Positions 15,606-25,104 of a stretch of 64,000 nucleotides of DNA are shown here, one piece after another. The DNA is from Treponema sp. GTDB taxonomy: Bacteria; Spirochaetota; Spirochaetia; Treponematales; Treponemataceae. Location: assembly GCA_017963165.1 (NCBI GenBank), contig JAGCTZ010000161.1:5881-69880 (forward strand), in the 5' to 3' direction. Numbering within the stretch: the first letter of the stretch is position 1; each line of letters opens with the position of its first letter. The translations under genes were made by a program, and so were the position numbers. Below the pieces are notes generated by a model. That model was not told the origin of the DNA. It was given only the letters and a program-made list of their open reading frames with translations, and ran no database searches.

Positions 15606-15617
15606 AAAATCAATTAC

Positions 15618-16151
15618 TTAAAATTTGCTTTCTGCAAAACCCATCCAGCTGTCATTAGCAAGAATATTTTTTGCAGCATCATCTAATTCAAACGGATAAC
15701 TCTTTGAAAGAGAACCTGCAATAAGTTTTACTTTTGCAGTTCCGTCATCATTAATTACAATTTTACATTCAGTATCTTTGTTAGCAAAGGTTCGGAACAT
15801 ATCTGCAAGAGATTTGCGGTCTATTTCTGCTCCAAAAATACCTGTTGACGACATATTCTGGCGGAATGCCTTAGCAAAGCCCGTTGAAACAACAGTAAAA
15901 AGACCGCTTGCTTCCAATGCCTGTGCAGCCTGTTCTCTAACAGTTCCGCAACCAAAATTTTCTTTTGTGATAATAACACGGCTTCCTGCAACATCAGTTT
16001 TTGCATTAAAACCATCAATTTTTAAGTCTTCAAAAATATGAGATTTAAGCTCTGCCTTTGGAAGTTCATTTGCATATTGTTCAAGAATAATCTCATCCGT
16101 GTTTATATCCGATCTGTCCAGAAAAAGAACTGGACCACCAAAAGTTTTCAA
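15618..16151 (-). CDS. Aconitase-like small subunit (LeuD/3-isopropylmalate dehydratase type)
   Basis: The product has 177 residues and is the swivel domain of two-subunit hydro-lyases. It shows GPVLFLDRSDINTDEI near the N-terminus, the substrate-contact motif NFGCGTVREQAAQAL near residues 65-80, and FAKAFRQNM. It needs a large iron-sulfur subunit (LeuC type), and none is in the window. The substrate could be isopropylmalate, methylmalate or homoaconitate. The start is a TTG at 16151 behind AGGAG with seven to eight bases spacing. It lies downstream of the chemoreceptor on the same strand, 41 bases away. Confidence 0.75.
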   Translation of the reverse strand: MKTFGGPVLFLDRSDINTDEIILEQYANELPKAELKSHIFEDLKIDGFNAKTDVAGSRVIITKENFGCGTVREQAAQALEASGLFTVVSTGFAKAFRQNMSSTGIFGAEIDRKSLADMFRTFANKDTECKIVINDDGTAKVKLIAGSLSKSYPFELDDAAKNILANDSWMGFAESKF

Positions 16152-16192
16152 TTTTTTTCTCCTAAAAAAATTATTATATGTATATACTACTC

Positions 16193-18265
16193 TTATACTT
16201 TAAATTGGTCAATTTCCTGACCGATTTTTTGCAAAGATTGATGAACCTTTGAAGACAAATCTGAAAGAGCAGCACTTGTCGTATTCATACTCTTTGCACC
16301 AGCAGACATTTCATTCATGCTGTCTTTAATGACAGTAGTTGTATTCTGCAAATTATTTATTTCGGAAAGAATAAGCTTGTTACCTTCTTTCATTTCAATA
16401 CCTGCATTCTTAACTTCTGAAGTACTGTCATTCATCAGCTTAAGGGATTCAAGAATCTGTTTAGAGCCTTGCTGCTGTTCTTCCATTGCACTACTGATAT
16501 GATGTACAAGTTCATCTGTGTCTTCAATAAGCTGTGAAACCTGATTAAAGCTTTCCTTACTTTTTGAAGAAGCTTCTACAACCTTTTCAATTGTTTCCAT
16601 AATTATATGAAGCTCTTCACCAATTTTCTTTGATTGATGTGTAGAAGTTTCAGAAAGCTTTCGGATTTCATCTGCAACAACTGCGAAACCTTTTCCTGAT
16701 TCACCGGCATGAGCAGCTTCGATTGCAGCATTCATTGCAAGAAGATTTGTCTGACTTGCGATGCTTGCAATAGCATGGTTTGCATCCTGCAGTGTTTTAG
16801 ACTGTTCTGCAACTTCAAGAATCTGTCGGTCAACAAGCTTTTGCTGTTCAATACCATTTGTTGAACTTGATTCAAGTTTCGAAAAAGATTCAGCCATTTT
16901 TGAAACTGAAGTATTAACGGAACTGATATTGCCAATCATCTGTTCAACGGCAGTACTGGCGCTTGTAACACCACCAGCCTGATTTTGAATCATTATTTCA
17001 AGACTGTTTATATTTTCTGCTATTTCTGAAACGGCAGCAGAAGTTTGCGATACAGCATTAGACTGATTATCTACCTGAGTTGCAATGCTTTCGATATTTG
17101 ATAAAATTTCTGTAATAACGCTTGCTGCTTCCTGTACACTTTGACTTAAATCCTGCTCAACTGAACTTAAATTATCTTTCGAACCTTGAATTTCAGAAAC
17201 AATAGATTGAAGCTTAGCAACGAAAGTGTTAAAGCCTTTTACAAGACTTCCAATTTCATCCTTTGTTTTGATTTCAAGTCTGTTTGTTAAATCAGCATTT
17301 CCAGAAGCAATTTCATTTACAGCGTTATCTACCTGCTTAATTGGTTTTACAAGAGTTCCAGCAATAACAAGAGATATAAGTGTTGCAGAAACAATTGTTA
17401 TTACTGCCATAAGAAGTACTATCTGTAAAATTGCTCCTATCTGAATAAGCTCTTTCTTTTTTCCGACAGTTACAAAATACCAGTCATTTGAATCATTTAT
17501 TTTAGTTGACATAAAGTAGAAATCTTTGCTTGCATTTATTTCCAAAAGTGTACCTTGATTAAGCTTATTTTTCAGGTCAGCAAGCATTGGATATTCATCA
17601 AAAAAATTTACATTGTTTATTTTATCAATCTGGTCGTTAGTCAGATAATTACCATTTTTATCAACTATAAAAGAAAAACCATGATCTGTAATAGTAATGC
17701 TTTTAATTTTTTCAGATAATTCTGTCAGATGGATATCTATACCTGCAACTCCAATAAAATCTCCATTTGAGGATTGAATTCTTTTTGCAACAGTACAGAC
17801 AAGATCTTTTGTATCTTCGTCAACATAAGGTTCGGTAATAATTACAGAACGAGAATCTCTAGCCTGAATGAACCAGTCCTGATTAAATTGATTATAATCC
17901 AGATCCGGCTGCCAGCCATCGCTTGAATATGCATGACCACCTTCTGGAATAGGAATAGCATCAATATAGTAAAGACAGGCTAGGGTAGAATTATTATTTA
18001 TAAGTGACTGAAAATCCTTTTCTGCTGCAGCAAGATTAAAATCTTCGGAATTAATATAAGGTTCTACACTATTAACCACATCTGATGGCTGACTGAAAAA
18101 GATATCTATTGAATCTTTAGCCAGATCAAGCTGTGCGGCAGAGTTTTTTTCAATATACTTTTGCGTCTGTTTCATCTGTGACATAAAAACAGGAAACGAA
18201 ACAAGTATGATTGAGAATAAAACAATAGAAATGTAACTGATAATTAATTTAGATTTGATTTTCAT
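16193..18265 (-). CDS. Methyl-accepting chemotaxis protein
   Basis: This 690-residue receptor has a first membrane helix within residues 5-27, a periplasmic dCache-like sensing domain with [12 protein letters not shown], a second long membrane helix ([21 protein letters not shown]), a HAMP domain ([17 protein letters not shown]) and a long coiled-coil signalling domain. The hairpin tip contains [20 protein letters not shown] followed by [14 protein letters not shown]. There is no C-terminal CheR-binding pentapeptide. The ATG at 18265 is chosen because GAGAGGAG precedes it and a membrane helix follows; a 40-residue extension upstream reads through A/T-rich noncoding DNA. The ligand is unknown; dCache domains often bind amino acids or organic acids. 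Confidence 0.93.
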   Translation of the reverse strand: MKIKSKLIISYISIVLFSIILVSFPVFMSQMKQTQKYIEKNSAAQLDLAKDSIDIFFSQPSDVVNSVEPYINSEDFNLAAAEKDFQSLINNNSTLACLYYIDAIPIPEGGHAYSSDGWQPDLDYNQFNQDWFIQARDSRSVIITEPYVDEDTKDLVCTVAKRIQSSNGDFIGVAGIDIHLTELSEKIKSITITDHGFSFIVDKNGNYLTNDQIDKINNVNFFDEYPMLADLKNKLNQGTLLEINASKDFYFMSTKINDSNDWYFVTVGKKKELIQIGAILQIVLLMAVITIVSATLISLVIAGTLVKPIKQVDNAVNEIASGNADLTNRLEIKTKDEIGSLVKGFNTFVAKLQSIVSEIQGSKDNLSSVEQDLSQSVQEAASVITEILSNIESIATQVDNQSNAVSQTSAAVSEIAENINSLEIMIQNQAGGVTSASTAVEQMIGNISSVNTSVSKMAESFSKLESSSTNGIEQQKLVDRQILEVAEQSKTLQDANHAIASIASQTNLLAMNAAIEAAHAGESGKGFAVVADEIRKLSETSTHQSKKIGEELHIIMETIEKVVEASSKSKESFNQVSQLIEDTDELVHHISSAMEEQQQGSKQILESLKLMNDSTSEVKNAGIEMKEGNKLILSEINNLQNTTTVIKDSMNEMSAGAKSMNTTSAALSDLSSKVHQSLQKIGQEIDQFKV

Positions 18266-18349
18266 GAGAACTCCTCTCGTAAATACTATAAAATTATTAT
18301 ACAATAGGAATTTTGAAAAAAAAAGAAAATTTTTTGTTAAAATAACAGA

Positions 18350-18391
18350 CTTTTTTAATATCACTAAATACTTTTTTAATATCACTAAATA
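18350..18391. repeat. Exact 21-base tandem duplication
   Basis: The unit CTTTTTTAATATCACTAAATA occurs twice without change (18350-18370 and 18371-18391). It lies between the divergent chemoreceptor gene and the cstA unit and ends six bases before a -35 box. Confidence 0.9.
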
Positions 18392-18397
18392 AATTTA

Positions 18398-18426
18398 TTG
18401 ACACTTAATAATTCAGGGCTTATAAT
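18398..18426 (+). promoter_or_regulatory. Fully consensus sigma-70 promoter for the cstA unit
   Basis: TTGACA (18398-18403), exactly 17 bases, TATAAT (18421-18426). Transcription would start near 18433, about 17 bases before the preferred ATG at 18450. Confidence 0.85.
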
Positions 18427-18449
18427 CAATATAATTGGAAAAAGATGCT

Positions 18450-18965
18450 ATGGAATTATCCCAGGCGATTGAAAAAATACTGCCTTCTTTTGAACAGTAT
18501 TATACAGTAAAAAAAGATACAGACCCCCCTTTCTGCGCCGAAGCAGAATTTCGCTCCCACAACGAACAGTATTTCCTTGTCCGCTCAGCTCATATTGCAG
18601 ATATAGACTCAAATGAATATGTTTTTTTTGCTGCCGTAAAATCGCTTGAATCAAGTAATTTTGAACCTATGACAGTCCTTGCCTGGGAAAAGGGAATTGC
18701 GCGTGTAAAACCTTATAATGGACACCGTAATTCTGATGTAACGCTTATTATTGTTGCAGAAAAAGTCGACGAAGAAATCAAAAAACAGATAAAAAAGACA
18801 AAATTTTACAAATCATATAAGTTCAGTCTTCACGGCTGGAGTAATTTTAAGCTCACAGTTGTTGAACTTGAAACACAAGGGATTTATTTCAACAGATTCG
18901 GTAAGGATTATCGTAAACTGCTTGAAAAAAATATATTTCAAAATCCTATTGGAGGTAAAAAATGA
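18450..18965 (+). CDS. Protein of unknown function upstream of cstA
   Basis: This 171-residue soluble protein has no signal peptide or membrane segment. It is a mixed alpha/beta sequence with an acidic N-terminal half and a basic KKQIKKTKFYKSYKFS stretch near residues 115-130. The ATG at 18450 is preferred because GGAAAAAG lies just upstream and the predicted transcript starts near 18433. A TTG at 18435 would leave almost no leader. The stop overlaps the cstA start by four bases (ATGA), so the two are co-translated and this protein may affect CstA expression or activity. I do not recognise a family. Confidence 0.7.
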   Translation: MELSQAIEKILPSFEQYYTVKKDTDPPFCAEAEFRSHNEQYFLVRSAHIADIDSNEYVFFAAVKSLESSNFEPMTVLAWEKGIARVKPYNGHRNSDVTLIIVAEKVDEEIKKQIKKTKFYKSYKFSLHGWSNFKLTVVELETQGIYFNRFGKDYRKLLEKNIFQNPIGGKK

Positions 18966-20662
18966 CAGCATTATTGATTATCATTGCTGCGGTAGCTTTA
19001 CTTGTTATCGGCTATATTTTCTATGGCTCATGGCTTGCAAAGCAGTGGGGTATTGACCCTGCAAAAAAGACTCCTGCTCAGGAAAAAACTGACGGAGTTG
19101 ACTACGTTCCGGCTAAACCGGCTGTTTTGATGGGACATCACTTCTCATCTATTGCAGGTGCTGGTCCAATTAACGGTCCTATTCAGGCCGCTGTATTCGG
19201 ATGGGTTCCAGTATTCCTGTGGTGTGTTGTTGGTGGTATCTTCTTTGGTGGACTTCAGGACTTTGGTTCGCTTTTTGCTTCTGTTCGTAACGAAGGAAAA
19301 TCTGTAGGTGAAATCATTAAACAATCTATGGGTACAAAAGCAAAGAAGCTCTTTATCATCTTTGCTTTGCTCGTACTTATTCTTGTAATTGCCTCATTCG
19401 TAAATGTTGTTGCAGGAACCTTCTTCTCTGCTGCCGGTTCATTTGGATTTGTAAAAAATCCTAACGGAAACCAGACAACTGCAATGATTTCTTTACTTTT
19501 CATTGTACTTGCTATTGTTTACGGTATCCTTACAAATAAATGTGGTCTTAAGACTCTTCCAGCTACAATCATCGGAATTGTTGGAATTGTACTTGTAACA
19601 GTTCTTGGTTTGAATGTTGGTTTTGCTATGAGCCGCACTGCATGGATTGTATTCATTGGTATATATATCGCAATTGCTTCACTTGTACCGGTTTGGATTT
19701 TGCTCCAGCCACGTGACTACCTTTCTTCATTCCTTCTTTATGCAATGATTGCTCTTGCTCTTATTGGTATTGTAAGCTCACCAGTTACAGGAAACGCTAC
19801 ATTCACAATTCCTGCATTTACAGGATGGAAGACAGGTCTTGGAACAATGTTCCCTGCATTGTTCATCACTGTAGCTTGTGGAGCTTGTTCTGGTTTCCAC
19901 TCACTTATTTCTACAGGTACTTCTTCTAAGCAGCTTGATAACGAAAAGAATGCTAAGGCTATCGGTTATGGTTCAATGCTCATTGAATCTGCTCTTGGTA
20001 TTATTTCTTTGATTGCTGTTGGTATGGTATTCGAAAAGTACAAGGCCGGCGGATTTGGTTCTCCATCTGCCGCATTTGGTGCAGGTCTTGCTACATTGTT
20101 CGGTAAAGAAGGTTCTGCTTCTTACAACACAATTTATGCTTTGCTCACACTTGCAGTTTCTGTATTTGCTTTGACTTCATTGGATACAGGTACACGTTTG
20201 AGCCGCTTTATGTTCAGCGAATTGTTCCTTAAAGACGGCGAAGCTACATGGAAGGATGCTACTGGTATCCGCAAGCTTCTTGCCCATCCATTGTTCGGTA
20301 CTACTTTGATGGTATTGATCGGATGTATCCTTGGTGGACTTAAGCTTTCTGCAATCTGGGGATTGTTCGGTGCTGCTAACCAGCTCCTCGCAGGTATTGC
20401 ATTGATGGCTGTTGCTGCATGGCTTGGAAACGTTGGAAAGAACAACAAGATGTTCTTTATTCCAATGTGCTTTATGCTTGCTGCTACATTAACTTCTTTG
20501 ATTATTACAATCGTAAAGAAGATTAGTGCTATGGCTGCTGGTGCTGATGGTGCATTCTTCTGGGGTAACTGGTTCCAGTTGATTTTTGCTCTTGCAATGA
20601 CTGTTCTTGCTGTTATTCTTGTTATTGAAGGTGTACAGACTTTCGCAAAGCAGAAGAAATAA
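18962..20662 (+). CDS. cstA: CstA family transporter (carbon starvation protein)
   Basis: This is a 566-residue polytopic membrane protein with about fifteen hydrophobic segments. The N-terminal YIFYGSWLAKQWGID and the PVFLWCVVGGIFFGGLQDFGSL region, plus ACGACSGFHSLISTGTSSKQL and TSLDTGTRLSRF in the second half, are typical of the CstA/BtsT family. Members take up pyruvate or peptides. The shorter form seen here is common in anaerobes and lacks long loops of enterobacterial CstA. It is expressed from the consensus promoter at 18398 together with the small upstream gene. Confidence 0.93.
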   Translation: MTALLIIIAAVALLVIGYIFYGSWLAKQWGIDPAKKTPAQEKTDGVDYVPAKPAVLMGHHFSSIAGAGPINGPIQAAVFGWVPVFLWCVVGGIFFGGLQDFGSLFASVRNEGKSVGEIIKQSMGTKAKKLFIIFALLVLILVIASFVNVVAGTFFSAAGSFGFVKNPNGNQTTAMISLLFIVLAIVYGILTNKCGLKTLPATIIGIVGIVLVTVLGLNVGFAMSRTAWIVFIGIYIAIASLVPVWILLQPRDYLSSFLLYAMIALALIGIVSSPVTGNATFTIPAFTGWKTGLGTMFPALFITVACGACSGFHSLISTGTSSKQLDNEKNAKAIGYGSMLIESALGIISLIAVGMVFEKYKAGGFGSPSAAFGAGLATLFGKEGSASYNTIYALLTLAVSVFALTSLDTGTRLSRFMFSELFLKDGEATWKDATGIRKLLAHPLFGTTLMVLIGCILGGLKLSAIWGLFGAANQLLAGIALMAVAAWLGNVGKNNKMFFIPMCFMLAATLTSLIITIVKKISAMAAGADGAFFWGNWFQLIFALAMTVLAVILVIEGVQTFAKQKK

Positions 20663-20690
20663 TCGAAAGATTTAACAATTAAATCTTAAA

Positions 20691-20776
20691 TAGGGCGTCG
20701 ATTTTTTTGTCACGAACAAGATGGAGGATTATGAATCTTGTTCGTAACAAAAAAATCGGCGCCCTAATTTTTTTTT
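20691..20776 (+). terminator. Terminator with an unusually long 32-base stem
   Basis: The left arm (20691-20722) and right arm (20735-20766) pair at 30 of 32 positions plus one G-T pair; T9 follows (20768-20776). The 12-base loop contains GGAGG and an ATG. It ends the cstA unit and lies 108 bases before ileS. Confidence 0.85.
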
Positions 20777-20884
20777 TGAAATAGTTATTTTCTTTCTTTG
20801 CGAACCATTTTGTTGCATATTTATAGAACAAACTAAAGATTTATGATAATATAGTTGCAATAAATTTTTTAAAAGGAAACGCAA

Positions 20885-23800
20885 ATGAGTTTTAAATCTG
20901 TTGAGCCTAAGGTAGATTTTACTAAACAGGAAGAAGATATATTAAAGTTTTGGGAAGATAATAATATCTTCAAAAAATCTATAAGCCAGCGCGAAGGAGC
21001 AGAGGATTTTGTTTTTTATGATGGACCTCCGTTTGCTACTGGTCTTCCACACTTTGGACATTTTATTCCATCTACAATTAAAGATATTATTCCTCGTTAC
21101 CAGACAATGAAAGGTAAAAGAGTTGAACGCCGCTTTGGCTGGGACTGTCATGGACTTCCAATTGAAAATCTTATTGAAAAAGAAATTGGTCTTAATTCAA
21201 AACACGAAATAGAAAATTACGGTATTGATAAATTTAACGAAGCATGCCGTGCATCTGTTTTACGTTATACTTCAGAATGGCGTAAAACAATCACACGTAT
21301 GGGCCGTTGGGTAGATTTTGACAACGATTATAAAACAATGAATCCGGAATTTATGGAATCAATCTGGTGGGTTGCAAAATCTCTTTGGGACAAAGGTCTT
21401 ATTTACGAAGGAAAATATATTCTTCCATATTGTCCACGCTGTTCTACTGTATTGTCAACACACGAACTTGCTCAGGGTTATAAAGATGTTCAGGATCCGG
21501 CTGTAACAATCCGCTTTAAGGTAACAAAGGGTGCTCCTGAGGTAAATGATCCTGATATGGCAGATGGAAAAACATATTTCCTTGCCTGGACAACAACACC
21601 ATGGACATTGCCTTCAAACCTTGGACTTTGTATGGGTCCTGATATTGATTATGTAAAAATTCTTGATAAAGAAAGCGGTGATAAATATATTTTTGCAGAA
21701 GCACGTCTTGGCGCTTACTACAAAAATGAAGCAGATTACGAAATCCTTTATCGTGCAAAGGGTAAAGATTTTATTGATGCTGAATATGAACCTCTTTTCC
21801 CATATTTTGCAAACCTTAAAGATCCAAAAGTTTGCGAAGAACAGACTGGTCAGAAATGCGTAAAAGGTGCTTTCCGTTTATTTAATGCAGATTACGTTTC
21901 TACAGAAGATGGTACCGGTATTGTTCATATTGCTCCTGCTTTTGGTGAAGAAGATAATAAAGTCTTTAAGGGTAGTGGAGTTCCTAACGTAGAACCAATT
22001 GACGCAGAATGTAAGTTTACAAAAGAAGTTACTGATTATACAGGCCGCTTTGTAAAAGAGTGTGATAAAGATATTATGACACGTCTTAAGAACGAAGGAA
22101 AGCTTGTAAAACGAGATACAATCGTTCACTCTTATCCACATTGCTGGCGTTGTAATTCACCTCTCATTTATCGTGGAATTGGAAGCTGGTTTGTAAAGGT
22201 TGCAGATTATCATGATGTATTACTCCGTGCAAACAGCAAAATCAAATGGCAGCCGGCTCATATTAAAGAGGGAAGGTTTGGTAAATGGCTTGCAGGTGCA
22301 CGCGACTGGGCAGTAAGCCGTAACCGCTACTGGGGTAATCCAATTCCTATCTGGCGTTGTGATGATCCTGATTGTAATCATACTCTTTGTGTAGGAAGCC
22401 GTCAGGAGCTTAAGGATCTTAGCGGAACTTATCCTGAAGATCTTCACAAACAGTTTGTTGATAAAATTACATTTAAGTGTCCAAAGTGCGGTAAAGGAAC
22501 AATGCGCCGTATTCCTGAAGTATTTGACTGCTGGTTTGAATCAGGAAGCATGCCTTATGCACAGGTTCATTATCCGTTTGAAAATAAAGAAAAGTTCGAA
22601 GCTAATTTTCCTGCAAACTTTATTTCAGAAGGTCTTGATCAGACACGCGGATGGTTCTATACACTTACAGTTCTTGCTGCACAACTTTTTGATAAGCCTG
22701 CTTTTGAAAATTGTATAGTAAACGGAATTGTTCTTGCTTCTGACGGACGAAAAATGTCTAAGTCATTGCGAAACTATACTGACCCAGTAGAAGCAATCAG
22801 CAAATTTGGAGCCGATGCAATCCGTCTGTTCCTTATGCATTCTGCTGTAGTAAGGGCTGATGAAATCCGTTACAGCGATGATGGCGTACGTGATATTCTT
22901 AAATCAATAATCATTCCGTTGTGGAATTCCTATTATTTCTTCATTACATATGCAAATATCGACAAGGTAAGTCCAAATGGTCATATGTTTGATGATAAGG
23001 TTCCTTCTAATCCTCTTGATGCATGGCTTTTGTCAATAACACAGAATCTTGTAAAAGACGTATCTGCTGCTCTTGATGATTATGATTTGTCGGGTGCAAT
23101 TGATCCAATAGTTAAATTTATTGATGAATTAAATAACTGGTATATTCGTCGCAGTCGTCGTCGTTTCTGGAAGAGCGAAAATGACAGCGATAAAGCAGAA
23201 GCTTACGAAGCACTTTATATAGCTCTTAAGACTTTGTGTAAGGTTTTTGCTCCTTTCGTTCCTTTCATCACAGAAGCAATGTATCAGAATCTTAAGACGG
23301 AATCAGATCCGGAATCTGTACACTTGTGCGATTATCCTGTACCAAATTCAACCTGGATGAACGAAGAACTTGAGTTCAAGATGGAAACAGTTCAAAAAGC
23401 AGTTTCTATGGGACATAGTTTGCGAAATACCTTTAATCTTAAGAACAGACAGCCACTTGCTTCTGTTGCTCTTGTAACACGCGATTCAAATGAAAAGAAA
23501 GTTCTTGCAGAAATGGAAGACTGTATCCGTGAAGAATTGAATGTTAAGGAAGTAATTTTCCATGAGCGTGAAGATGAGCTTGTTGAATATAAGGCAAAAG
23601 CAAATTTTAAGGTGCTTGGTAAAGAACTTGGCCCAATTATGAAACAGGCTGCAGGCGTAATTGCAACTCTTTCTTCTGAACAGATTCAGTCAATTCTTGA
23701 AGGTACAAAACTTACGATAGAAGTAGAAGGAAAATCTGTAGAGCTCGATACAGAAAAAGTTATTGTCGAACGCTTTGAAAAAGATGACCTTAAAGTTTTG

Positions 23801-24115
23801 AATGAAGGAACTCTTACTGTTGGTCTTGATTCAAAGGTAACTGATGAACTTAAGAAAGAAGGGTATGCTCGTGACCTTATTCGTGGTATTCAGAATCTGC
23901 GTAAGGAAAGCGGCTTTAACGTAACAGACAGAATAAAACTTTTTGTTGGTGGTGACGAAAGTCTTAAGGCTGCTTATGAAATGTTCTCTGATTTTGTTGC
24001 TTCCGAAACTCTTGCCCAGGAATCAAAATGGGATGCTTCCCTTGCTGCTGACAATTCTGCAACTGCAATCGAAGCAGATGATAAAAAATGGAGTATAAAG
24101 ATTGAAAAGGCATAA
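20885..24115 (+). CDS. ileS: Isoleucyl-tRNA synthetase
   Basis: This 1076-residue class I synthetase charges tRNA-Ile. The HIGH-type motif reads HFGH (56-59) and the KMSKS motif is at residues 623-627. The editing (CP1) domain lies between them with GTGIVHIAPAFGEED. Cysteine pairs CPRC, HCWRC and CPKC may bind zinc. The long form and motif variants fit the eukaryote-like type 2 IleRS found in spirochaetes and some other bacteria. The ATG follows AAAAGGAAA. No T-box leader could be recognised in the 108 bases between the terminator and the start. Confidence 0.97.
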   Translation: MSFKSVEPKVDFTKQEEDILKFWEDNNIFKKSISQREGAEDFVFYDGPPFATGLPHFGHFIPSTIKDIIPRYQTMKGKRVERRFGWDCHGLPIENLIEKEIGLNSKHEIENYGIDKFNEACRASVLRYTSEWRKTITRMGRWVDFDNDYKTMNPEFMESIWWVAKSLWDKGLIYEGKYILPYCPRCSTVLSTHELAQGYKDVQDPAVTIRFKVTKGAPEVNDPDMADGKTYFLAWTTTPWTLPSNLGLCMGPDIDYVKILDKESGDKYIFAEARLGAYYKNEADYEILYRAKGKDFIDAEYEPLFPYFANLKDPKVCEEQTGQKCVKGAFRLFNADYVSTEDGTGIVHIAPAFGEEDNKVFKGSGVPNVEPIDAECKFTKEVTDYTGRFVKECDKDIMTRLKNEGKLVKRDTIVHSYPHCWRCNSPLIYRGIGSWFVKVADYHDVLLRANSKIKWQPAHIKEGRFGKWLAGARDWAVSRNRYWGNPIPIWRCDDPDCNHTLCVGSRQELKDLSGTYPEDLHKQFVDKITFKCPKCGKGTMRRIPEVFDCWFESGSMPYAQVHYPFENKEKFEANFPANFISEGLDQTRGWFYTLTVLAAQLFDKPAFENCIVNGIVLASDGRKMSKSLRNYTDPVEAISKFGADAIRLFLMHSAVVRADEIRYSDDGVRDILKSIIIPLWNSYYFFITYANIDKVSPNGHMFDDKVPSNPLDAWLLSITQNLVKDVSAALDDYDLSGAIDPIVKFIDELNNWYIRRSRRRFWKSENDSDKAEAYEALYIALKTLCKVFAPFVPFITEAMYQNLKTESDPESVHLCDYPVPNSTWMNEELEFKMETVQKAVSMGHSLRNTFNLKNRQPLASVALVTRDSNEKKVLAEMEDCIREELNVKEVIFHEREDELVEYKAKANFKVLGKELGPIMKQAAGVIATLSSEQIQSILEGTKLTIEVEGKSVELDTEKVIVERFEKDDLKVLNEGTLTVGLDSKVTDELKKEGYARDLIRGIQNLRKESGFNVTDRIKLFVGGDESLKAAYEMFSDFVASETLAQESKWDASLAADNSATAIEADDKKWSIKIEKA

Positions 24116-24119
24116 TATC

Positions 24120-25067
24120 ATGCGATCTTTGAACAACAACCTGCGGTCCCTGAGCAACAACCTGCGGTCCCTGAGCAACAACCTGCGGTTCCTGAGCTTG
24201 TCGAAGGACCTGATTATAGCAATAATTCTTCTTCTTGCTTCCTGTAAAACCGTACCAACCGGAACTGTCGTAAAAGCCCCGGACCTGCTTGATAAAAATA
24301 AGAATTTTTATATTTCTATTCCATCAAGTGTAGATCCGGATCTTATTAAATACGTAATTAAAAACAATATAGACGGAATTTCCGATTCTGATGTAAATGA
24401 AATTGTAAGCAGAATAGACAGAGCTTATGCAGGATTAAATGCCGACAATAAAAATTCAAAGCTACAGCTTGCAATTGATTCTGATATTCCTGTTAAATAT
24501 ATTCCAAAACTTCTTACAAAAAAGAATGGCTGGACTGTAAATGAATTTACAGGTCCTGCGTCTTCTTCAAAATATGGATTATATTCTCAGGAAAATATTA
24601 CACTTGCATTTCCTTCTGACAAACTTGCCTTGCTTGGCGAAAACGTAGAAGGTATGCTTTCAAAGTATGACGAGATTCATAATATTCCTGCCGAAGAATC
24701 TTTTGGACAGGATTTTTCTGTTTTGGACAGTCAGACTTATCAGCATATAACAGAATCAGATTCCGAAATAAGATTTATTACTAATAATCCTGAAACTTTC
24801 CTGCTTATGCTTACAGGTCAAAAACTTACATTACAATTAAGAACTGTAAGAGGTTCGTTTACCTGCGATCCAAAAAATGATAATCAATATATCCTTGATT
24901 TTATTTTTGAATTTAATAATACAAAAGCAGCAAAAGCTGGTAAAGTAATGCTGGGCTTTGTTTTCGGTCTTGCAGATGGCGAAGATAAAACTCTTAAAGA
25001 TACAGAAATAAAAATTACTGGAATTAAAATTAAAAAACAACAATTATATGATATACTATCATTATAA
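24120..25067 (+). CDS. Lipoprotein following ileS, signal peptide expanded by a repeat element
   Basis: The product has 315 residues from the ATG at 24120 (a start at 24102 would overlap ileS). AAAAGG at 24106-24110 serves as ribosome site. The n-region is unusually long and consists of a seven-residue unit like RSLSNNL repeated about four times. Then come a hydrophobic core and LLASC with Cys42. The mature part is mostly soluble with mixed charge and no catalytic motif. In T. pallidum, as I recall, a lipoprotein considered a concealed outer-membrane protein (TP0453) also follows ileS, so this may be its counterpart; sequence comparison is needed. The repeat-coded part may be excluded if translation starts elsewhere. 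Confidence 0.7.
   Translation: MRSLNNNLRSLSNNLRSLSNNLRFLSLSKDLIIAIILLLASCKTVPTGTVVKAPDLLDKNKNFYISIPSSVDPDLIKYVIKNNIDGISDSDVNEIVSRIDRAYAGLNADNKNSKLQLAIDSDIPVKYIPKLLTKKNGWTVNEFTGPASSSKYGLYSQENITLAFPSDKLALLGENVEGMLSKYDEIHNIPAEESFGQDFSVLDSQTYQHITESDSEIRFITNNPETFLLMLTGQKLTLQLRTVRGSFTCDPKNDNQYILDFIFEFNNTKAAKAGKVMLGFVFGLADGEDKTLKDTEIKITGIKIKKQQLYDILSL
24121..24210 (+). repeat. Family A repeat remodelled as in-frame 21-base tandem repeats
   Basis: Units begin at 24121, 24142, 24163 and 24184. Units two and three read TGCGGTCCCTGAGCAACAAC plus C, unit one is a diverged copy, and unit four runs into the full family A ending CTTGTCGAAGGACC. The 21-base period equals seven codons, so the reading frame is kept. 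Confidence 0.85.
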
Positions 25068-25104
25068 ACTATAAAAAAATGATGTAAACAAAAGGGGGCA
25101 CTTT

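Noticed and set aside
18266..18385. 40-residue N-terminal extension of the chemoreceptor
   Set aside because: The stretch is A/T-rich promoter-like DNA and a strong ribosome site precedes the ATG at 18265.
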